From Kribbella sp. VKM Ac-2569 (lineage in GTDB: Bacteria > Actinomycetota > Actinomycetes > Propionibacteriales > Kribbellaceae), in assembly GCF_004216905.1 (NCBI RefSeq), contig NZ_SGXJ01000002.1, forward strand, positions 1,178,001-1,242,000: a stretch of DNA of 64,000 bases, given 5' to 3'. The notes beneath the pieces are model-generated. The model had not been told where the DNA came from. It made no database searches and saw only the letters and a list, made by a program, of their open reading frames with translations. Below, piece after piece: positions 34,843 to 44,138 of the stretch. The stretch's first letter is position 1; each line of letters opens with the position of its first letter. The position numbers and the translations under genes are program-made.

Positions 34843-35352
34843 ATGCGCAACACCATCCTGGCCGTTTCCGTTCTGGTCGCCGGCCTGATCCTGACCGGCT
34901 GCGGAGCCGACGAGCCCGATGCCCAGGTCGCCTCCGGGAGTGGAGGGCAGCAGTCCACGGCGCCGAGCAGTGCGCCGGCCAGCCTCAGCCAGGACGAGAT
35001 GGCGGTCAAGTTCACCCAGTGCCTGCGGGAGAACGGCCTGAACGTCCCGGACCCGGAGCCGGGCAAGGGGCCGATGCTGAGGTTCGACAAGAACTCCGGG
35101 GTCACCAAGGAGCAGGTCGACAAGGCGATGGAGGCCTGCCAGGAGTACAACCCGCAGGCCCAGGGCAGCGCCAACCCGCAGCAGGCGGAAAACGGCAGAA
35201 AGTACGCCGAGTGCATGCGGAAAAACGGGGTCGAGAAGTTTCCGGACCCGAAGCCGGACCAGCGCGGCATCATGATCGGGCCGGGCGTCGCGGACGACCC
35301 CGACTTCAAGAAAGCGCAGGACGCCTGCCAGAGCATTCTGGCGGCACGCTGA
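34843..35352 (+). CDS. Secreted lipoprotein, first gene of export operon
   Basis: A 169-aa lipoprotein: [20 protein letters not shown] with lipobox LTGC (Cys20), then a Ser/Gln-rich linker. The mature part holds two similar segments, [19 protein letters not shown] and [19 protein letters not shown], each with Cys, an internal duplication. This pattern is common next to actinobacterial MacAB-like operons; its function is unknown. A GAGGAG site precedes the ATG. The stop overlaps the next ATG (TGATG). Confidence 0.87.
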   Translation: MRNTILAVSVLVAGLILTGCGADEPDAQVASGSGGQQSTAPSSAPASLSQDEMAVKFTQCLRENGLNVPDPEPGKGPMLRFDKNSGVTKEQVDKAMEACQEYNPQAQGSANPQQAENGRKYAECMRKNGVEKFPDPKPDQRGIMIGPGVADDPDFKKAQDACQSILAAR

Positions 35353-36404
35353 TGCGAAAGGCACTGACGGCTGTCGTCGTCCTGGCCGCCGGGGGCGCCG
35401 CAAGCGCGTTCCTGGTGAGCCGGGGCGACACCAGCCAGGCAACGAACCCGGCCGCGCAGGCCACGCCGATCAACACGACCAAGGTCACGCAGCAGACCTT
35501 GAAGGACACCGAGACCGAGGACGGGCGACTCGGATTCGGTACGTCGTCCTCCGCGGTCAACCGGGTCGCCGGCACGGTCACCGCCGTGCCGGACAGCGGG
35601 CAGGAACTGCGCCGCGGAAACACCGTGTACAGCATCGACAACAAGCCGACCACGTTGCTGTACGGCGCACTCCCGGCGTACCGCAGGCTCGCGATCGGGA
35701 CCGAAGGCACCGATGTCCTGCAACTCGAGCAGAACCTGAAGGCGATGGGCTACACCGGGTTCACCGTGGACGACGAGTACACCGACGCGACCGCTGCTGC
35801 GGTCGAGGAGTGGCAGGAGGATCTCGGTCTGGAAGAGACAGGCGTTGTCGAGCTCGGCAGCGTCCTGTTCGCGCCCGGTCATCTGCGGGTGGACAGCGTG
35901 CAGGCCGAGGAAGGTTCACCGCTCGGCCCGAACCAGCCCGTACTCAGCTACACCGGCACCACCCGGGCCGTCACCGTCCAGCTCGACGCGGCGGACCAGC
36001 GGCTGGCCACGCTCAACGCGGCGGTCACCGTCGCACTCCCGGACGGAAAGTCGGTGCCCGGAAAGATCCAGAAAGTTTCCACGGTGATCATTCCGGCGGA
36101 AAGCCCGGACAAGGATCCGGAAACCAAGGTCGAGGTGATCGTTGCCATCGCCAACCAGCAGGCGGTGGCCGCGTGGTCGTCCGCGGCCGTCGACGTCACC
36201 TTCACGGCCTCGGAACGCAAGAACGTGCTGACAGTTCCGGTTGCGGCCCTGGTCGCGCTCCGGGAGGGCGGCTTCGGCGTCGAGGTCACGGACGGTACGA
36301 CGTCGCGGTACGTGCCGGTGAAGACCGGGCTGTTCGCGAGCGGCCAGGTCGAGATCAGCGGCACCGGCATCACGGCCGGTACCACGGTGGGGATCCCGAA
36401 GTGA
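35352..36404 (+). CDS. Membrane-fusion (HlyD/MacA-like) protein with peptidoglycan-binding domain
   Basis: A 350-aa protein with an N-terminal signal/anchor ([19 protein letters not shown]). A PGBD-type domain follows ([20 protein letters not shown], then [20 protein letters not shown]), then beta-barrel adaptor segments ([18 protein letters not shown]). It would link the ABC transporter to the cell wall. Coupled to both neighbours by start-stop overlaps. Confidence 0.87.
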   Translation: MRKALTAVVVLAAGGAASAFLVSRGDTSQATNPAAQATPINTTKVTQQTLKDTETEDGRLGFGTSSSAVNRVAGTVTAVPDSGQELRRGNTVYSIDNKPTTLLYGALPAYRRLAIGTEGTDVLQLEQNLKAMGYTGFTVDDEYTDATAAAVEEWQEDLGLEETGVVELGSVLFAPGHLRVDSVQAEEGSPLGPNQPVLSYTGTTRAVTVQLDAADQRLATLNAAVTVALPDGKSVPGKIQKVSTVIIPAESPDKDPETKVEVIVAIANQQAVAAWSSAAVDVTFTASERKNVLTVPVAALVALREGGFGVEVTDGTTSRYVPVKTGLFASGQVEISGTGITAGTTVGIPK

Positions 36405-37066
36405 TCGAGCTGACCGAGGTGACCAAGGTGTACCCGGGCGGAGTGAACGCGCTCGCCGGTGTCAGCCTGCGGATCGACCCTGGCGAACTGGTCGCGATCG
36501 TCGGCCCGTCGGGCTCCGGCAAGTCCACGATGCTGAACGTCCTCGGCACCCTCGACCGCCCGACCTCCGGCACGGTCCGGATCGACCGGTACGACGTGGC
36601 ACGGCTGTCCGACGCGGGACTGTCGGCGTTGCGCGCGACCCGGATCGGGTTCGTCTTCCAGCAGTTCCATCTCGCAGCCGGCGTACGCGCCGTCGACAAC
36701 GTCGCCGACGGGCTGCTCTACTCCGGCCTCCGTCTGTCGGTACGCCGGAAGCGTGCGGCGGCTGCCCTGGAACGGGTCGGTCTCGCGCACCGCCTCGATC
36801 ACGAGCCGCACGAGTTGTCCGGCGGCGAGCGGCAACGCGTAGCTGTTGCACGGGCAGTCGCCGGCGAACCCGCCGTACTGCTGGCCGACGAGCCGACCGG
36901 GGCGCTGGATTCCGCGTCGGGCGCTGGCGTGATGCAACTGCTACGAGACCTGCACGCCGCCGGCACGACGGTCGTGGTGATCACCCACGACCGCGACATC
37001 GCCAGCTCGCTCCCCCGCCAGGTGCGCATGCGCGACGGCTTCATCGTCGAGGAGGTGCGCTCATGA
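36401..37066 (+). CDS. MacB/LolD-type ABC transporter ATP-binding protein
   Basis: A 221-aa ATPase. Walker A is [20 protein letters not shown], the Q-loop lies in GFVFQQFHL, the signature is [14 protein letters not shown], Walker B is [13 protein letters not shown] and the switch His lies in VVVITHD. GTG 36401 overlaps the upstream stop by 4 nt. It works with the FtsX-type permease that follows in macrolide/peptide export or lipoprotein handling. Confidence 0.95.
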   Translation: MIELTEVTKVYPGGVNALAGVSLRIDPGELVAIVGPSGSGKSTMLNVLGTLDRPTSGTVRIDRYDVARLSDAGLSALRATRIGFVFQQFHLAAGVRAVDNVADGLLYSGLRLSVRRKRAAAALERVGLAHRLDHEPHELSGGERQRVAVARAVAGEPAVLLADEPTGALDSASGAGVMQLLRDLHAAGTTVVVITHDRDIASSLPRQVRMRDGFIVEEVRS

Positions 37067-38277
37067 GCGGAATGCGGCGGAGCGGCGAACTCAAACCCGC
37101 GGCGCTGAAGGTCCGGGATGTTGTCCGCGTAGGGGCGGTGGGGTTGCGGACTCGGCCGATGCGGGCGTTCCTGTCCGCGCTGGGGATCGCGATCGGGATC
37201 GCCGCGATGGTCGCGGTGGTCGGCATCTCGTCGTCCTCGCGGGCCGAACTCGACGGCCAACTCGATGCCCTGGGCACCAACCTGCTGACCGTCACCCCCG
37301 GCACCCGCCTGACCGGCGAACAGGCCCAGCTCCCGCTCGCCGCCGAATCCATGGTCCGCCGGATCCCACCGGTACGTGCCGAGTCCGCCATCGGGAAGGT
37401 CGACGACGCATCGGTCTACCGGACCAACAAGATCCCGGACGTCCAGACCAACGGCATCATCGCGTACGCCGCCCGCACCAACCTGCTCGACACCATCGGC
37501 GCGACCATCCGCAGCGGCAAGTGGATCGACGCCGCGACAGGCAGCTACCCGGCGACTGTCCTCGGCGCGAGCGCAGCCGAGCGGCTGGGGATCACCAAGG
37601 CCGGCCCGGATACGCAAGTGCTGATCGGCAACCAGTGGTTCACCGTGCTCGGCATCCTCGAACCGGCCGCACTCGCACCCGAGCTGGACAGCGCCGCACT
37701 CATGGGCTGGCCCGCGGCGAGCGATCTCTCCTTCGACGGGCACCCGACCACGATCTACACCCGCTCGGACGACACCCAGGTTCCGGCAGTCCGATCGGTC
37801 CTCGGGGCAACGGCCAACCCGGAAGCGCCGAACGAGGTCGAGGTGTCGCGACCGTCCGACGCACTTGCAGCGAAGCAAGCCGCCGGTCAGGCCTTCACCG
37901 GACTCCTGCTCGGCCTGGGCGCAGTCGCGCTGCTGGTCGGCGGCGTCGGGGTCGCGAACATCATGGTGATCTCGGTGCTCGAACGCCGCGCCGAGATCGG
38001 TCTGCGCCGATCCCTCGGGGCGACCCGCGGCCAGATCCGCACCCAGTTCCTGACCGAGTCGCTGCTGCTGTCCGCGCTCGGCGGGATCGGCGGGGCACTC
38101 CTAGGATCCGCGGTCACCGCCGGCTATGCGTCGTACCAGAACTGGTTGACCGTTATCCCGGTCTGGGCACTGGCCGGCGGGGTCGCGGCGACGCTGGTGA
38201 TCGGAGGACTCGCCGGTCTCTACCCTGCGGTCCGGGCCTCCCGACTCTCACCGACCGAGGCACTCGCAACGCCTTAG
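37063..38277 (+). CDS. MacB/FtsX-type ABC transporter permease
   Basis: A 404-aa four-TM permease. TM1 ([20 protein letters not shown]) is followed by a MacB-type periplasmic domain. The FtsX core includes [40 protein letters not shown] and [18 protein letters not shown]. Last gene of the lipoprotein-MFP-ATPase-permease operon. It overlaps the convergent nuoH gene by 4 nt. Confidence 0.93.
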   Translation: MSGMRRSGELKPAALKVRDVVRVGAVGLRTRPMRAFLSALGIAIGIAAMVAVVGISSSSRAELDGQLDALGTNLLTVTPGTRLTGEQAQLPLAAESMVRRIPPVRAESAIGKVDDASVYRTNKIPDVQTNGIIAYAARTNLLDTIGATIRSGKWIDAATGSYPATVLGASAAERLGITKAGPDTQVLIGNQWFTVLGILEPAALAPELDSAALMGWPAASDLSFDGHPTTIYTRSDDTQVPAVRSVLGATANPEAPNEVEVSRPSDALAAKQAAGQAFTGLLLGLGAVALLVGGVGVANIMVISVLERRAEIGLRRSLGATRGQIRTQFLTESLLLSALGGIGGALLGSAVTAGYASYQNWLTVIPVWALAGGVAATLVIGGLAGLYPAVRASRLSPTEALATP

Positions 38278-39221
38278 AAGACGACGACGCCGATGCCGGT
38301 GAGCGCGAGCTGGAGCAGCGCCACCGGCACCAGGCCCTGCCAGGCCAGCTTCTGCAGCTGGTCGGCACGCATCCGCGGGAACGAGACCCGCACCCAGATC
38401 ACCACGACCGACACGAACGCGACCTTCAGAACAGTCCAGATCCAGCCGATCGACTCCGGCCCCGGCCCGCTCCAGCCACCGAGGAACAGGACCGTGGTGA
38501 GGCCCGCGAGTACGACGATCCCGGCGTACTCGGCGAGCAGGAACATCGCGAACCGGAGCCCGGTGTACTCGGTGTACGGGCCGAAGATCACCTCGGAGTC
38601 CGCGACCGGCATGTCGAACGGCGGCCGCTGCAGCTCGGCCAGGCCGGCGATGAAGAACACCACCAGACCGGGGAGCTGCCAGAGCAACCACCACGGGTTC
38701 CACGCGTGCGCGATGCCGGTCAGACTGAGCGACCCGGCCGCGACCGCGACACTCGCCGCGGACAGTACGAACGGCAGCTCGTAGCTCATCAGCTGCGCCG
38801 CGACCCGGAGTCCGCCGAGCAGGCTGTACTTGTTCCCGCTGCCCCACCCGGCCATCAGTGAGCCGAGGACACCGATGCTCATCACCGCGAGCACGAAGAA
38901 CAGACCCGAGTCCAGATCGGCGCCGACGACGCCCGGCGCCAGCGGGATCGCGGCCAGCGCGGCCATGTACGGCAGGATCGCGACGATCGGGGCCCACTCG
39001 AACACCCGCTTGTCAGCGGCGGCCGGGACCACGCTCTCCTTCTGGATGAACTTCACCCCGTCCGCGACCAGCTGCGCCCAGCCGTGGAACCCGCCGGCGT
39101 ACATCGGGCCGAGCCGTGACTGCATGTGCGCCATCACCTTGTGCTCGGCCTGACCGACCAGCAGGGGCGCCACCAGGAAGGCGACCAGAACGCCGACCAC
39201 CCGCACCACGAACTCCAGCAT
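38274..39221 (-). CDS. nuoH: NADH-quinone oxidoreductase subunit H
   Basis: A 315-aa membrane subunit at the quinone chamber. Markers are HMQSRLGPMYAGGFHGWAQL, ADGVKFIQKE, ELAELQRPPFDMPVADSE-like LAELQRPPFDMPVADSEV, and RVSFPRMRADQLQKLAWQGL. It normally sits next to nuoI, but here it stands alone between the export operon and the NmrA-type gene. It is still on the same strand and in order with the other nuo islands. Confidence 0.95.
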   Translation of the reverse strand: MLEFVVRVVGVLVAFLVAPLLVGQAEHKVMAHMQSRLGPMYAGGFHGWAQLVADGVKFIQKESVVPAAADKRVFEWAPIVAILPYMAALAAIPLAPGVVGADLDSGLFFVLAVMSIGVLGSLMAGWGSGNKYSLLGGLRVAAQLMSYELPFVLSAASVAVAAGSLSLTGIAHAWNPWWLLWQLPGLVVFFIAGLAELQRPPFDMPVADSEVIFGPYTEYTGLRFAMFLLAEYAGIVVLAGLTTVLFLGGWSGPGPESIGWIWTVLKVAFVSVVVIWVRVSFPRMRADQLQKLAWQGLVPVALLQLALTGIGVVVF

Positions 39222-39245
39222 GAACGGCAGCCTAGTGGGTTTGAC

Positions 39246-39276
39246 TTGACCTCAACCAACGTTCAGGTCCAAGGCT
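39246..39276 (+). promoter_or_regulatory. MerR-type promoter (19-bp spacer, dyad between -35 and -10)
   Basis: TTGACC (39246-39251), a 19-nt spacer and AAGGCT (39271-39276) enclose the dyad GACCTCAAC-caac-GTTCAGGTC (39248-39269). Stretched spacer plus dyad is the classic MerR activation layout. Transcription would start near ATG 39284. No MerR gene lies in the window. Confidence 0.75.
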
Positions 39277-39283
39277 GTGTCTC

Positions 39284-40468
39284 ATGACCACAATTCTTGT
39301 CACCGGAGCCACCGGCCGCGTCGGCCGCCACGTCGTCGAGGGACTGCGCGCCGCGGGCGTGACCGTCCGAGCCCTCGTCCGTACGCCGGACCTCGCCGGC
39401 TTCCCGCCTGACGTCGAGCTGATCAAGGGCGATCTCTACGACTCCAACGCCGTACGCCGGGCCGCGGCCGACGTCGACGCCGCGTTCCTGCTCTGGCCGT
39501 CGTTCAGCGCCGACGGAGCCGCCGACGTGGTGGCCGAACTGCCGCGGCGGGTCGTCTACCTGTCCTCGTTGAGCGCGCCAGGCGGCGGGGTGTGGGCCGA
39601 CATGGAAGAGCTTCTTCGGGAGAAGGATTGGACGTTCGTACGCCCGGGCGGGTTTGCGGTGAACGCGCAGGGCTGGGCGGGCGAGTTTCGCACTGGAGAC
39701 GTCGTTCGGGTCGCGTCCCCCGAGGCCGGCCGGTCGTTGATCCACGAACGGGACATCGCCGCGGTCGCCGTACTCGCGCTCCTGAACGACCAGCACATCG
39801 GGCAGGTCTACAACCTCACCGGACCCGAGGTGCTGACCCAGGCCGAGCAGATCCGGACCATCGCGCGGGCGATCGGCAAGGAGATGCGCGTCGAGGCGCT
39901 GACCGACGCGGAGGCGCGGCAGGCGATGCTCGACCTCGGCGCCGACCCGATCCTCGCCGAGAGTTCGGTCGCCTACTGGGCCTCGCTCGTCGACAACCCC
40001 GAGCCGGTCACCACCACCGTCACCGAACTCACCGGCCGCCCCGCACTCACCTTCGCCGAGTGGGCGGACGAACACGCCGACGAGTTCCGCGTCCTGTCCG
40101 CGGCGGAGGTCGCCCGGCGGTACGTCGACGCGCTGTCCACCGGCCGCCTCGACCGGGCACTAGCCCTCTCGGCCCCCGAGGTCGTGCGCGTCGCACCCCT
40201 CGAGACCGGTGGCGAGGAGATCGAAGTCAAAGGCGCCGACGCCATCCTCGAGAACGCCCGCCGCCTGAACGCCGACATCGAGTACCTCGGCGTCGACATC
40301 GTCGGCCCACTACTCCTCGACGACCACTTCGCCGTCCGCTTCACCTTCGACCAACTGAACGTCCGCACCGGCACCCGCTCCCAAACCACCAAACTCTCCC
40401 TCTACACAGCCAAGGACGGCCGAGTCACCCGCGAGGAAGTCTTCTACTACACGCCACCACACTCCTGA
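39284..40468 (+). CDS. NmrA-like NAD(P)-binding protein fused to SnoaL-like domain
   Basis: A 394-aa fusion. The N-terminal atypical SDR has ILVTGATGRVGRHVVEGLRA, VVYLSSLSAPGGG and WTFVRPGGFAVNAQGW. From about residue 265 a SnoaL/NTF2-like domain follows (EVARRYVDALSTGRLDRALA, then FAVRFTFDQLN and REEVFYYT). NmrA-like proteins often sense redox cofactors or reduce small molecules, while SnoaL-like domains bind small ligands. Expression from a MerR-type promoter suggests response to a toxic compound. Confidence 0.87.
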   Translation: MTTILVTGATGRVGRHVVEGLRAAGVTVRALVRTPDLAGFPPDVELIKGDLYDSNAVRRAAADVDAAFLLWPSFSADGAADVVAELPRRVVYLSSLSAPGGGVWADMEELLREKDWTFVRPGGFAVNAQGWAGEFRTGDVVRVASPEAGRSLIHERDIAAVAVLALLNDQHIGQVYNLTGPEVLTQAEQIRTIARAIGKEMRVEALTDAEARQAMLDLGADPILAESSVAYWASLVDNPEPVTTTVTELTGRPALTFAEWADEHADEFRVLSAAEVARRYVDALSTGRLDRALALSAPEVVRVAPLETGGEEIEVKGADAILENARRLNADIEYLGVDIVGPLLLDDHFAVRFTFDQLNVRTGTRSQTTKLSLYTAKDGRVTREEVFYYTPPHS

Positions 40469-40498
40469 GATCATCAGCTATCGACTAGGAGGTGATGT

Positions 40499-40720
40499 AT
40501 GGCCGACGTTCTCATTCACGATGTCCCTGACGAGGTGCTCGCGGTGATCGACCGCCGAGCCGTCGGCCTAGGATTGTCCAGGAGCGAGTATCTGCGCCGG
40601 CTGCTCAGCCAGGAGGCCGGGCGCTCAGAGGTACCCGTGACCGTTGCCGATCTGCAGCGACTCTCGTACCTCGCGCGCGATCTGGATGACCCTGACGTCA
40701 TGAACCAGGCCTGGTCATGA
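40499..40720 (+). CDS. VapB-type antitoxin (orphan)
   Basis: A 73-aa ribbon-helix-helix antitoxin of the FitA/VapB type: VLIHDVPDEVLAVIDRRAV, LGLSRSEYLRRLLSQEAG and the toxin-binding tail RLSYLARDLDDPDVMNQAW. A near-perfect Shine-Dalgarno (AGGAGGTGAT) precedes the ATG. A VapC toxin gene normally overlaps the stop. Here the overlapping ATG opens a frame of nine codons only, and no PIN-domain sequence was recognised downstream. It probably acts in trans or remains from a decayed module. Confidence 0.85.
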   Translation: MADVLIHDVPDEVLAVIDRRAVGLGLSRSEYLRRLLSQEAGRSEVPVTVADLQRLSYLARDLDDPDVMNQAWS

Positions 40721-40810
40721 CGCCCACGGCTGTGAACCGGCGCTAGAGTCCCGCGCTGGAGATTCATGCCATAGGTCCCGAGTCGGCTGGACGCCCGCCT
40801 CTGGACCCGG

Positions 40811-40900
40811 CCCCGAACCGGTTTGGGGAGGCCTACCCGCCCGAATCGAGCAGTTGCGCTCCCCGGTCGGAGGCAAGAGCCTCCCCAAACTGGTTCGGGG
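40811..40900. repeat. Long-loop palindrome 3 (22-bp arms, 46-nt loop)
   Basis: Arms 40811-40832 and 40879-40900 are complementary at 21 of 22 positions (core CCGAACCGGTTTGGGGAGGC). The loop contains CGAGC and TGCGCTC, also present in palindrome 5. It lies in the 297-nt gene-free gap between vapB and the convergent GNAT gene. Nothing else was recognised there. Confidence 0.88.
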
Positions 40901-41017
40901 AGGCTTGTGGAGCGCGAGGTCCGGTCTGAGCGGGCTGGCGCGGAGTGCCGCGATCGCACCGGGCCCGACTTACGACGCGAACTTGCGACTCAGGACACTA
41001 GCTGATCGACGACTTGC

Positions 41018-41950
41018 TCAGGCCTGACCGAGGGGAAGTTGGAGCCAGCCGCCGATGTCTTGGCGGCCGGATTTCAGGGCGGCGGTTCGGGCGCCGTGGT
41101 TGGCTTCGTGGATGGTGCCGATGAGGATGCGGGTGGGGTCGGGGAGGGACTGGGCCAGGAGGGCGCTGAGGTGGGGGCCGTAGCCGTGGCCTCGGTGTTG
41201 TGGGGCCAGGACCAGTTCGCGGACGACGTACGCGGGGAGGCCTAGGGCGTCGTACGGCTTGATGATGGCGGCCGCGTAGCCGGCCCATTCGTCGTTCACC
41301 GTGACGTCGAAGAGGAGGCCTTCGTCCGCTGCCTCCTGGAGGTCCTCGCGGTCCTGGATGGTTGCTTCCTCAGGGTGGTGTGGGTGGTCGGCGTCGACCG
41401 CGGCGTACGCGCGGCGGGCCTCGTCGTAGTGGTCGACGGTCTTCGCCGGGCGGAGCGCCAGGCCGGGCGGTACGTCGTACGCGCGGAGCTCACGGATCGG
41501 GGCGGCGAGGAAGCGGCGGTCGGGGGCGGTGCCGGGAATGCCTGCGTCGGCGGTCCACAGGCGGACGTACAGCGGGTGGTGGATGCCGTAGTGCTCTTGC
41601 GCGGCTGCGGCTAGGGCGGGTAGGTCGGACGGTTGCGGTGAGCGGCTCATCGGGGTTGCGTCGACGAACGGCCTGGCGGGGTTCAGGTTTTCGAAGCGCA
41701 TGCTGAACATCGCATGCAGGTCGTTGCCCACGGCAATCCAGCGGTTGAGCATCGCCTCGGGCGGTTTTCCTGGTGCCAGTCGTTCGGTGCGCTGGACGGC
41801 GATCTCCAGGTCCTCGGCCAGCAGGATGTCCAGGGCCGCATGCTCCTCGGCGAGCGTTGCCAGCCGTCGCGCGTCGTCCACCCAGGTCCGCGTGATCGGA
41901 TGCTGCCGCTCCAGGGTGTACCGCGCCAACTCGTCCGCAGAAGGAATCAC
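41018..41950 (-). CDS. GNAT-family N-acetyltransferase coupled to nuoC
   Basis: A 310-aa protein. The C-terminal acetyltransferase core is VVRELVLAPQHRGHGYGPHL, then ILIGTIHEANHGARTAALKS. The N-terminal half is helical ([20 protein letters not shown], then RFENLNPARPFVDATPMSR) and typical of a longer GNAT class. GTG 41950 overlaps the nuoC stop (GTGA), so it is translationally coupled to nuoC in the slot where nuoD is expected. No sequence similarity to NuoD is visible. Confidence 0.83.
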   Translation of the reverse strand: MIPSADELARYTLERQHPITRTWVDDARRLATLAEEHAALDILLAEDLEIAVQRTERLAPGKPPEAMLNRWIAVGNDLHAMFSMRFENLNPARPFVDATPMSRSPQPSDLPALAAAAQEHYGIHHPLYVRLWTADAGIPGTAPDRRFLAAPIRELRAYDVPPGLALRPAKTVDHYDEARRAYAAVDADHPHHPEEATIQDREDLQEAADEGLLFDVTVNDEWAGYAAAIIKPYDALGLPAYVVRELVLAPQHRGHGYGPHLSALLAQSLPDPTRILIGTIHEANHGARTAALKSGRQDIGGWLQLPLGQA

Positions 41951-42657
41951 GACGACTCAGTCGGTGGTTCGGTTGGCGTGGATTGGCGGCGGGTTCGGCG
42001 TTCTCCTCCGGCGCCCGCGCGGCGGGGGCGGGCGGGGGTGGCGGCAGCTTCGGCCGGGGCCAGGGGGTCGGGGTCGGGAGAGCCAGGTGGGCGGGGGCCC
42101 CAGGTTTCTGGGTCTGGTACGCCGGGCGGGAGGGTACGGCGGCGGCTCGGGGCACCCGACGGGGCGTGGTCTGACTCGCCTGGCTCCTTCGCGCCCGGCC
42201 ACGGCTTCGCGACCCGCGACGCGAGCACGAACTCCTTCCGCAGCGGATGCCCCTCGAACTCGTCCGGCAGCAGCAACGTCGTCAGATTCGGATGCCCTTC
42301 GAAGGCGATCCCGAACATCTCGTGCGTCTCCCGCTCATGCCAGTTCGCCCCGGCGTACAGCTCCGACAGCGTCGCCAGTACGGCGTTGTCGCGCGGCACC
42401 AACGTCCGCACGAGCAGGTGGTCGACGTGCGATCCGCCCCAGAAGTCCGCGAGATGCGACACCACCCGGAACCCGTCCTTGAGCTCGTCGGACGCGCTCA
42501 GGAAGTCGAAGAACGTGAGACCGACCGCGTCCCGCAGTACCTCGTGCGCCGCGACCCACGACTCCGGCGGTACGTCGAGCGCGGTCGGCCCGAAGCTGTC
42601 CGTCGACGTTGCGGCGATCCCGGCACTCGTCAGCGCCTCGAGCGCGTCGGTGCTCAA
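41947..42657 (-). CDS. nuoC: NADH-quinone oxidoreductase subunit C
   Basis: A 236-aa peripheral-arm subunit. The family block is [24 protein letters not shown], seen here as [20 protein letters not shown], then [21 protein letters not shown] 42657 is the start, overlapping the nuoB stop (TTGA). The last about 70 residues form a Pro/Arg-rich low-complexity tail ([20 protein letters not shown]) not needed for the fold. The usual downstream nuoD is absent and a GNAT gene is coupled instead. Confidence 0.92.
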   Translation of the reverse strand: MSTDALEALTSAGIAATSTDSFGPTALDVPPESWVAAHEVLRDAVGLTFFDFLSASDELKDGFRVVSHLADFWGGSHVDHLLVRTLVPRDNAVLATLSELYAGANWHERETHEMFGIAFEGHPNLTTLLLPDEFEGHPLRKEFVLASRVAKPWPGAKEPGESDHAPSGAPSRRRTLPPGVPDPETWGPRPPGSPDPDPLAPAEAAATPARPRRAGAGGERRTRRQSTPTEPPTESS

Positions 42658-43211
42658 GGCTGCACCAGCCCCCGGGTGAGAGCGGCCGCGGACGGCTCGT
42701 CGTACCGGCTTGCCAGTGTTTCTCCGGCGATCTTCTCCTGCAGCTTGAGGATGCCCTGCAGCAACGCCTCCGGCCGCGGCGGGCAACCGGGCACGTACAC
42801 GTCGACGGGGATGATCTGGTCGACGCCCTTCGTCACGCAGTACGAGTCCCAGTACGGGCCGCCGGAGTTCGAGCAGGAGCCGAACGAGATCACGTACTTC
42901 GGCTCCGGCATCTGGTCGTACAGCCGCTTGATCGCCGGCGCCATCTTGTCGGTCACGGTGCCCGACACCACCATCAGGTCGGCCTGCCGCGGTCCGGGCG
43001 CGAACGGGATCACGCCGAGCCGGATGAAGTCGTGCCGGCCCATCGACGCCGCGATGAACTCGATCGCGCAACACGCGAGCCCGAAGTTGAACACCCAGAG
43101 CGAGTACTTCCGGCCCCAGTTCAGCAGGTATCGGACCGGCTGCGGCGCGAGCCTCGCCAACGCACCCACCGCCGGCCGCACGGTCGGCATCCCCAGCTCG
43201 ATCTCGGCCAT
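42654..43211 (-). CDS. nuoB: NADH-quinone oxidoreductase subunit B (cluster N2)
   Basis: A 185-aa subunit carrying the terminal 4Fe-4S cluster. Ligands are Cys47/Cys48 (GLACCAIEF), Cys113 (GSCSNSGG) and Cys143 ([11 protein letters not shown]). It passes electrons to quinone at the interface normally shared with NuoD. First gene of the B-C island; nuoA lies about 10 kb to the right on the same strand. Confidence 0.95.
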   Translation of the reverse strand: MAEIELGMPTVRPAVGALARLAPQPVRYLLNWGRKYSLWVFNFGLACCAIEFIAASMGRHDFIRLGVIPFAPGPRQADLMVVSGTVTDKMAPAIKRLYDQMPEPKYVISFGSCSNSGGPYWDSYCVTKGVDQIIPVDVYVPGCPPRPEALLQGILKLQEKIAGETLASRYDEPSAAALTRGLVQP

Positions 43212-43215
43212 GTGG

Positions 43216-44070
43216 TCAGCCTAGTCCGACAATCTCCTCTGCGAGGATCTCCGGGTACTCGAGTGGCGCGTAGTGACCGGCGCCGTCGACGTACCGCACC
43301 CTGACGTCGCTGAAGAAGTCGTCCACCCGGTCGGACCAGGCCCGCGGGAACAGCGGGTCGAACTCCGGCCACAGCACCACGGTCGGTACGGCGATCCGGT
43401 CGTACGACGGTGGCGCCGTCTCGGCCGCCGACGTCGCGACCGAACCGGCTCCCGCCCGGTACCACTGGATCGACGCCGTGAACGCGCCCGGCGCCGAGTA
43501 GACCTCGACCAGGTGATCCAGCTCCGGTTCGAACTCCGGCCCGGACCAGTGCGTCCAGAAGTGCCGCAGGTACGAACGGACCGCGTCCGGGTTGCCGTCG
43601 ATCAACTCCTCGATCACCGGCAGCCGGTGGAACGCCTGGTACCAGAACTCCGCCTGCGCCTGCTCGGAGAACACCCGCTTCCCGATCCCCGGCAACGGCG
43701 GCGCGATCACGAGCCCCTCGATCAGGTCCGGACGCGTCCGCGCGATCCCCTGCGCGATCCGGCTCCCGACGTCGTACCCGGCGAGCACGGGTCGCTCCAG
43801 ACCGAGCTCCTCGATCAGACCCACCACGCTCCGCCCCTGCGCGGCCACGCCGTACTGCGCGGGATCCATGGACTGACTGTCCGACTCGCCGAACCCGCGC
43901 AGATCCGGAACCACAGCCTCGACTCCGCGCTCGGCCAGCATCGGCGCCAGCAACCGGTAGTCGGTGCGATCACCCGGCCAGCCGTGCAGCAACACCACCG
44001 ACGGGCCCTCGCCGATCCGGTCGTACGCCAGCTGGAACCCGTCCACCGCGTCACTCAGCATGAGGTTCAT
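43216..44070 (-). CDS. Alpha/beta hydrolase, epoxide hydrolase/dehalogenase-like
   Basis: A 284-aa enzyme. [20 protein letters not shown] carries the oxyanion HGxP. The nucleophile elbow [12 protein letters not shown] has Asp instead of Ser, as in epoxide hydrolases and haloalkane dehalogenases. The late Asp lies in [13 protein letters not shown] and the catalytic His in [13 protein letters not shown] 44070 follows a GAGGTGG site. It is divergent from the permease operon and ends 4 nt before nuoB. Confidence 0.85.
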   Translation of the reverse strand: MNLMLSDAVDGFQLAYDRIGEGPSVVLLHGWPGDRTDYRLLAPMLAERGVEAVVPDLRGFGESDSQSMDPAQYGVAAQGRSVVGLIEELGLERPVLAGYDVGSRIAQGIARTRPDLIEGLVIAPPLPGIGKRVFSEQAQAEFWYQAFHRLPVIEELIDGNPDAVRSYLRHFWTHWSGPEFEPELDHLVEVYSAPGAFTASIQWYRAGAGSVATSAAETAPPSYDRIAVPTVVLWPEFDPLFPRAWSDRVDDFFSDVRVRYVDGAGHYAPLEYPEILAEEIVGLG

Positions 44071-44103
44071 TGTTGACCACCTCACCGGCCAGGCCTACCG
44101 TGT

Positions 44104-44121
44104 TGAACAGGACTGAACAGG
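44104..44121. promoter_or_regulatory. Direct-repeat operator TGAACAGG x2 (10-bp period)
   Basis: TGAACAGG occurs at 44104-44111 and 44114-44121, just before the ribosome site of the permease operon and in the divergent spacer. It is a candidate site for the GntR regulator encoded third in that operon. Confidence 0.5.
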
Positions 44122-44138
44122 TTCTTTGAGGAGCCGAT

